A stretch of 21,066 nucleotides of DNA from Thermoplasmata archaeon (GTDB lineage: Archaea > Thermoplasmatota > Thermoplasmata > Lutacidiplasmatales > UBA184), in the NCBI GenBank assembly GCA_030037875.1, contig JASHPV010000161.1, positions 1 to 21,066 on the forward strand. Reading direction: 5' to 3'. The position numbers and the translations under genes were made by a program. Under the pieces are notes generated by a model. That model ran no database searches, was not told where the DNA came from, and saw only the letters and a list, made by a program, of their open reading frames with translations. Within the stretch, counting starts at the first letter, position 1. Each line of letters starts with the position of its first letter. This document shows positions 20,564 to 21,066 of the stretch, one piece after another.

Positions 20564-21066
20564 CCCGACGCCGGCGTGGCGTGCCGGCGGATGAAGTCAA
20601 CGAGCCGGTCCACGACCGCCGACGGGGAGAGATTGGAGCTATCGACCGTGAGGTCCGGCGCTTCCCGGTCCAGGTCGATCCCGTAGATCGCCTTGTACCG
20701 GCTCTTCTCGCTCTGCTCCCGGGCCACCATCGCCCGCCGGGCGGCCGGGATGGGGATCCCATCCCGCCCGGCGAGGCGTTCGGCACGGACCGCTTCCCCC
20801 GCGGTCACCACCAGGTAGAGGACGGGGATGCCCCGGCGCCGGGCGAGCGGGCCGGCGAGCCGCGAGTCCAGGAGCCAGCCGGGCTTCGCGAAGCCCTGCA
20901 TGAAATCGTCGAGCTCCCGGTCGACCTCGGGATGGCTCGCGGCGTACCGCGAGAACTGTCCGAGGTCCATGTCGCGTTCCTGCGCCAGGGCCCGGAACCG
21001 GGCGCCGGCCGAGAGGAACTCGAGACCGAGTCGATCCGCCGTCGTGCGGGCGGCGGTGGTCTTGCC
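20560..21066 (-). CDS. cmk: Archaeal cytidylate kinase, 5' end cut by the window
   Basis: The visible part is 168 codons; the gene runs off the right edge and lacks only its first residues. Reading in from the edge gives GKTTAARTTADRLGLEF, the end of the P-loop and first helix, then FLSAGARFRALAQERDMDL, the archaeal cytidylate kinase counterpart of the G-x-x-F-R segment. WLLDSRLAG and the lid ARREQ-like AMVAREQSEKSRYKAIYGID follow. The enzyme phosphorylates CMP and dCMP with ATP. The ATG seen at 20970 is internal and not the start. It is coupled to cbf5 by an ATGA overlap. In many archaea rpl14e lies near these two genes; it is not between them here. Confidence 0.88.
   Translation of the reverse strand, partial: GKTTAARTTADRLGLEFLSAGARFRALAQERDMDLGQFSRYAASHPEVDRELDDFMQGFAKPGWLLDSRLAGPLARRRGIPVLYLVVTAGEAVRAERLAGRDGIPIPAARRAMVAREQSEKSRYKAIYGIDLDREAPDLTVDSSNLSPSAVVDRLVDFIRRHATPASG

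Noticed and set aside
1..21066. Search for CRISPR arrays, insertion sequences, rRNA, tRNA and defence genes
   Set aside because: No regularly spaced repeats, transposase or integrase motifs, terminal inverted repeats or RNA gene cores were seen by eye. A structured-RNA search could still find a short non-coding RNA in the gaps at 657-971 or 4635-4765.

Overview
The window is a GC-rich, gene-dense stretch of an archaeal chromosome. It is archaeal because it carries S6e, aIF2-gamma, a PCNA sliding clamp, a Cbf5/TruB-type pseudouridine synthase next to an archaeal cytidylate kinase, AlaX, a long FKBP isomerase, an archaeal-type signal peptidase, class III (type IV pilin-like) signal peptides with a PibD/FlaK-type peptidase, and T/A-rich TATA boxes about 25-45 nt upstream of starts. 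High GC, the style of pilin N-terminus and very short leaders suggest a Thermoplasmatota-like euryarchaeal lineage. That placement is inference; I cannot assign a genus.

Layout. Positions 1-1673: two tandem type IV pilin-like genes, each with its own near-identical promoter, closed by a strong hairpin plus T-run. Positions 1783-3927 (minus): a seven-helix membrane protein with duplicated E-x-T-E motifs, then a signal peptidase I with long charged tails. Positions 4002-4634 (plus): a kynurenine formamidase/cyclase-family hydrolase. Positions 4766-6558 (minus): the translation operon S6e - aIF2-gamma - Trm112-like zinc protein. Positions 6710-9681 (plus): prepilin peptidase, then cobalamin-binding small subunit of methylmalonyl-CoA mutase, MeaB GTPase and a membrane-anchored methyltransferase. 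Positions 9632-10005 (minus): two unrecognised small membrane proteins. Positions 10147-10896 (plus): an aquaporin with an altered second NPA box. Positions 10939-13862 (minus): sugar-nucleotide epimerase, GT2 glycosyltransferase and FKBP isomerase. Positions 13953-15202 (plus): 74-aa protein, winged-helix-like protein and GNAT acetyltransferase. AlaX (minus) faces this block, and PCNA plus a thiolase (plus) follow. CysS (minus) is next, then a stand-alone Lrp/AsnC RAM-domain protein (plus). Cbf5 and the 5'-truncated cytidylate kinase (minus) close the window.

Themes. A surface-structure theme (two pilins, prepilin peptidase, signal peptidase, glycosyltransferase and epimerase) is spread over several transcription units, so a joint role is inferred from function and not from one operon. 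The rest is mostly core translation, replication and central metabolism. Packing is tight: stop/start overlaps inside operons, and four convergent gene pairs whose coding ends overlap by 17-50 nt.

I found no insertion sequence, CRISPR array, rRNA or tRNA gene, and no defence or mobile system. The most interesting unexplained pieces are the twin pilins with copied promoters, the two small membrane proteins beside the aquaporin, the NPY aquaporin variant, the charged tails of the signal peptidase and the E-x-T-E membrane protein.
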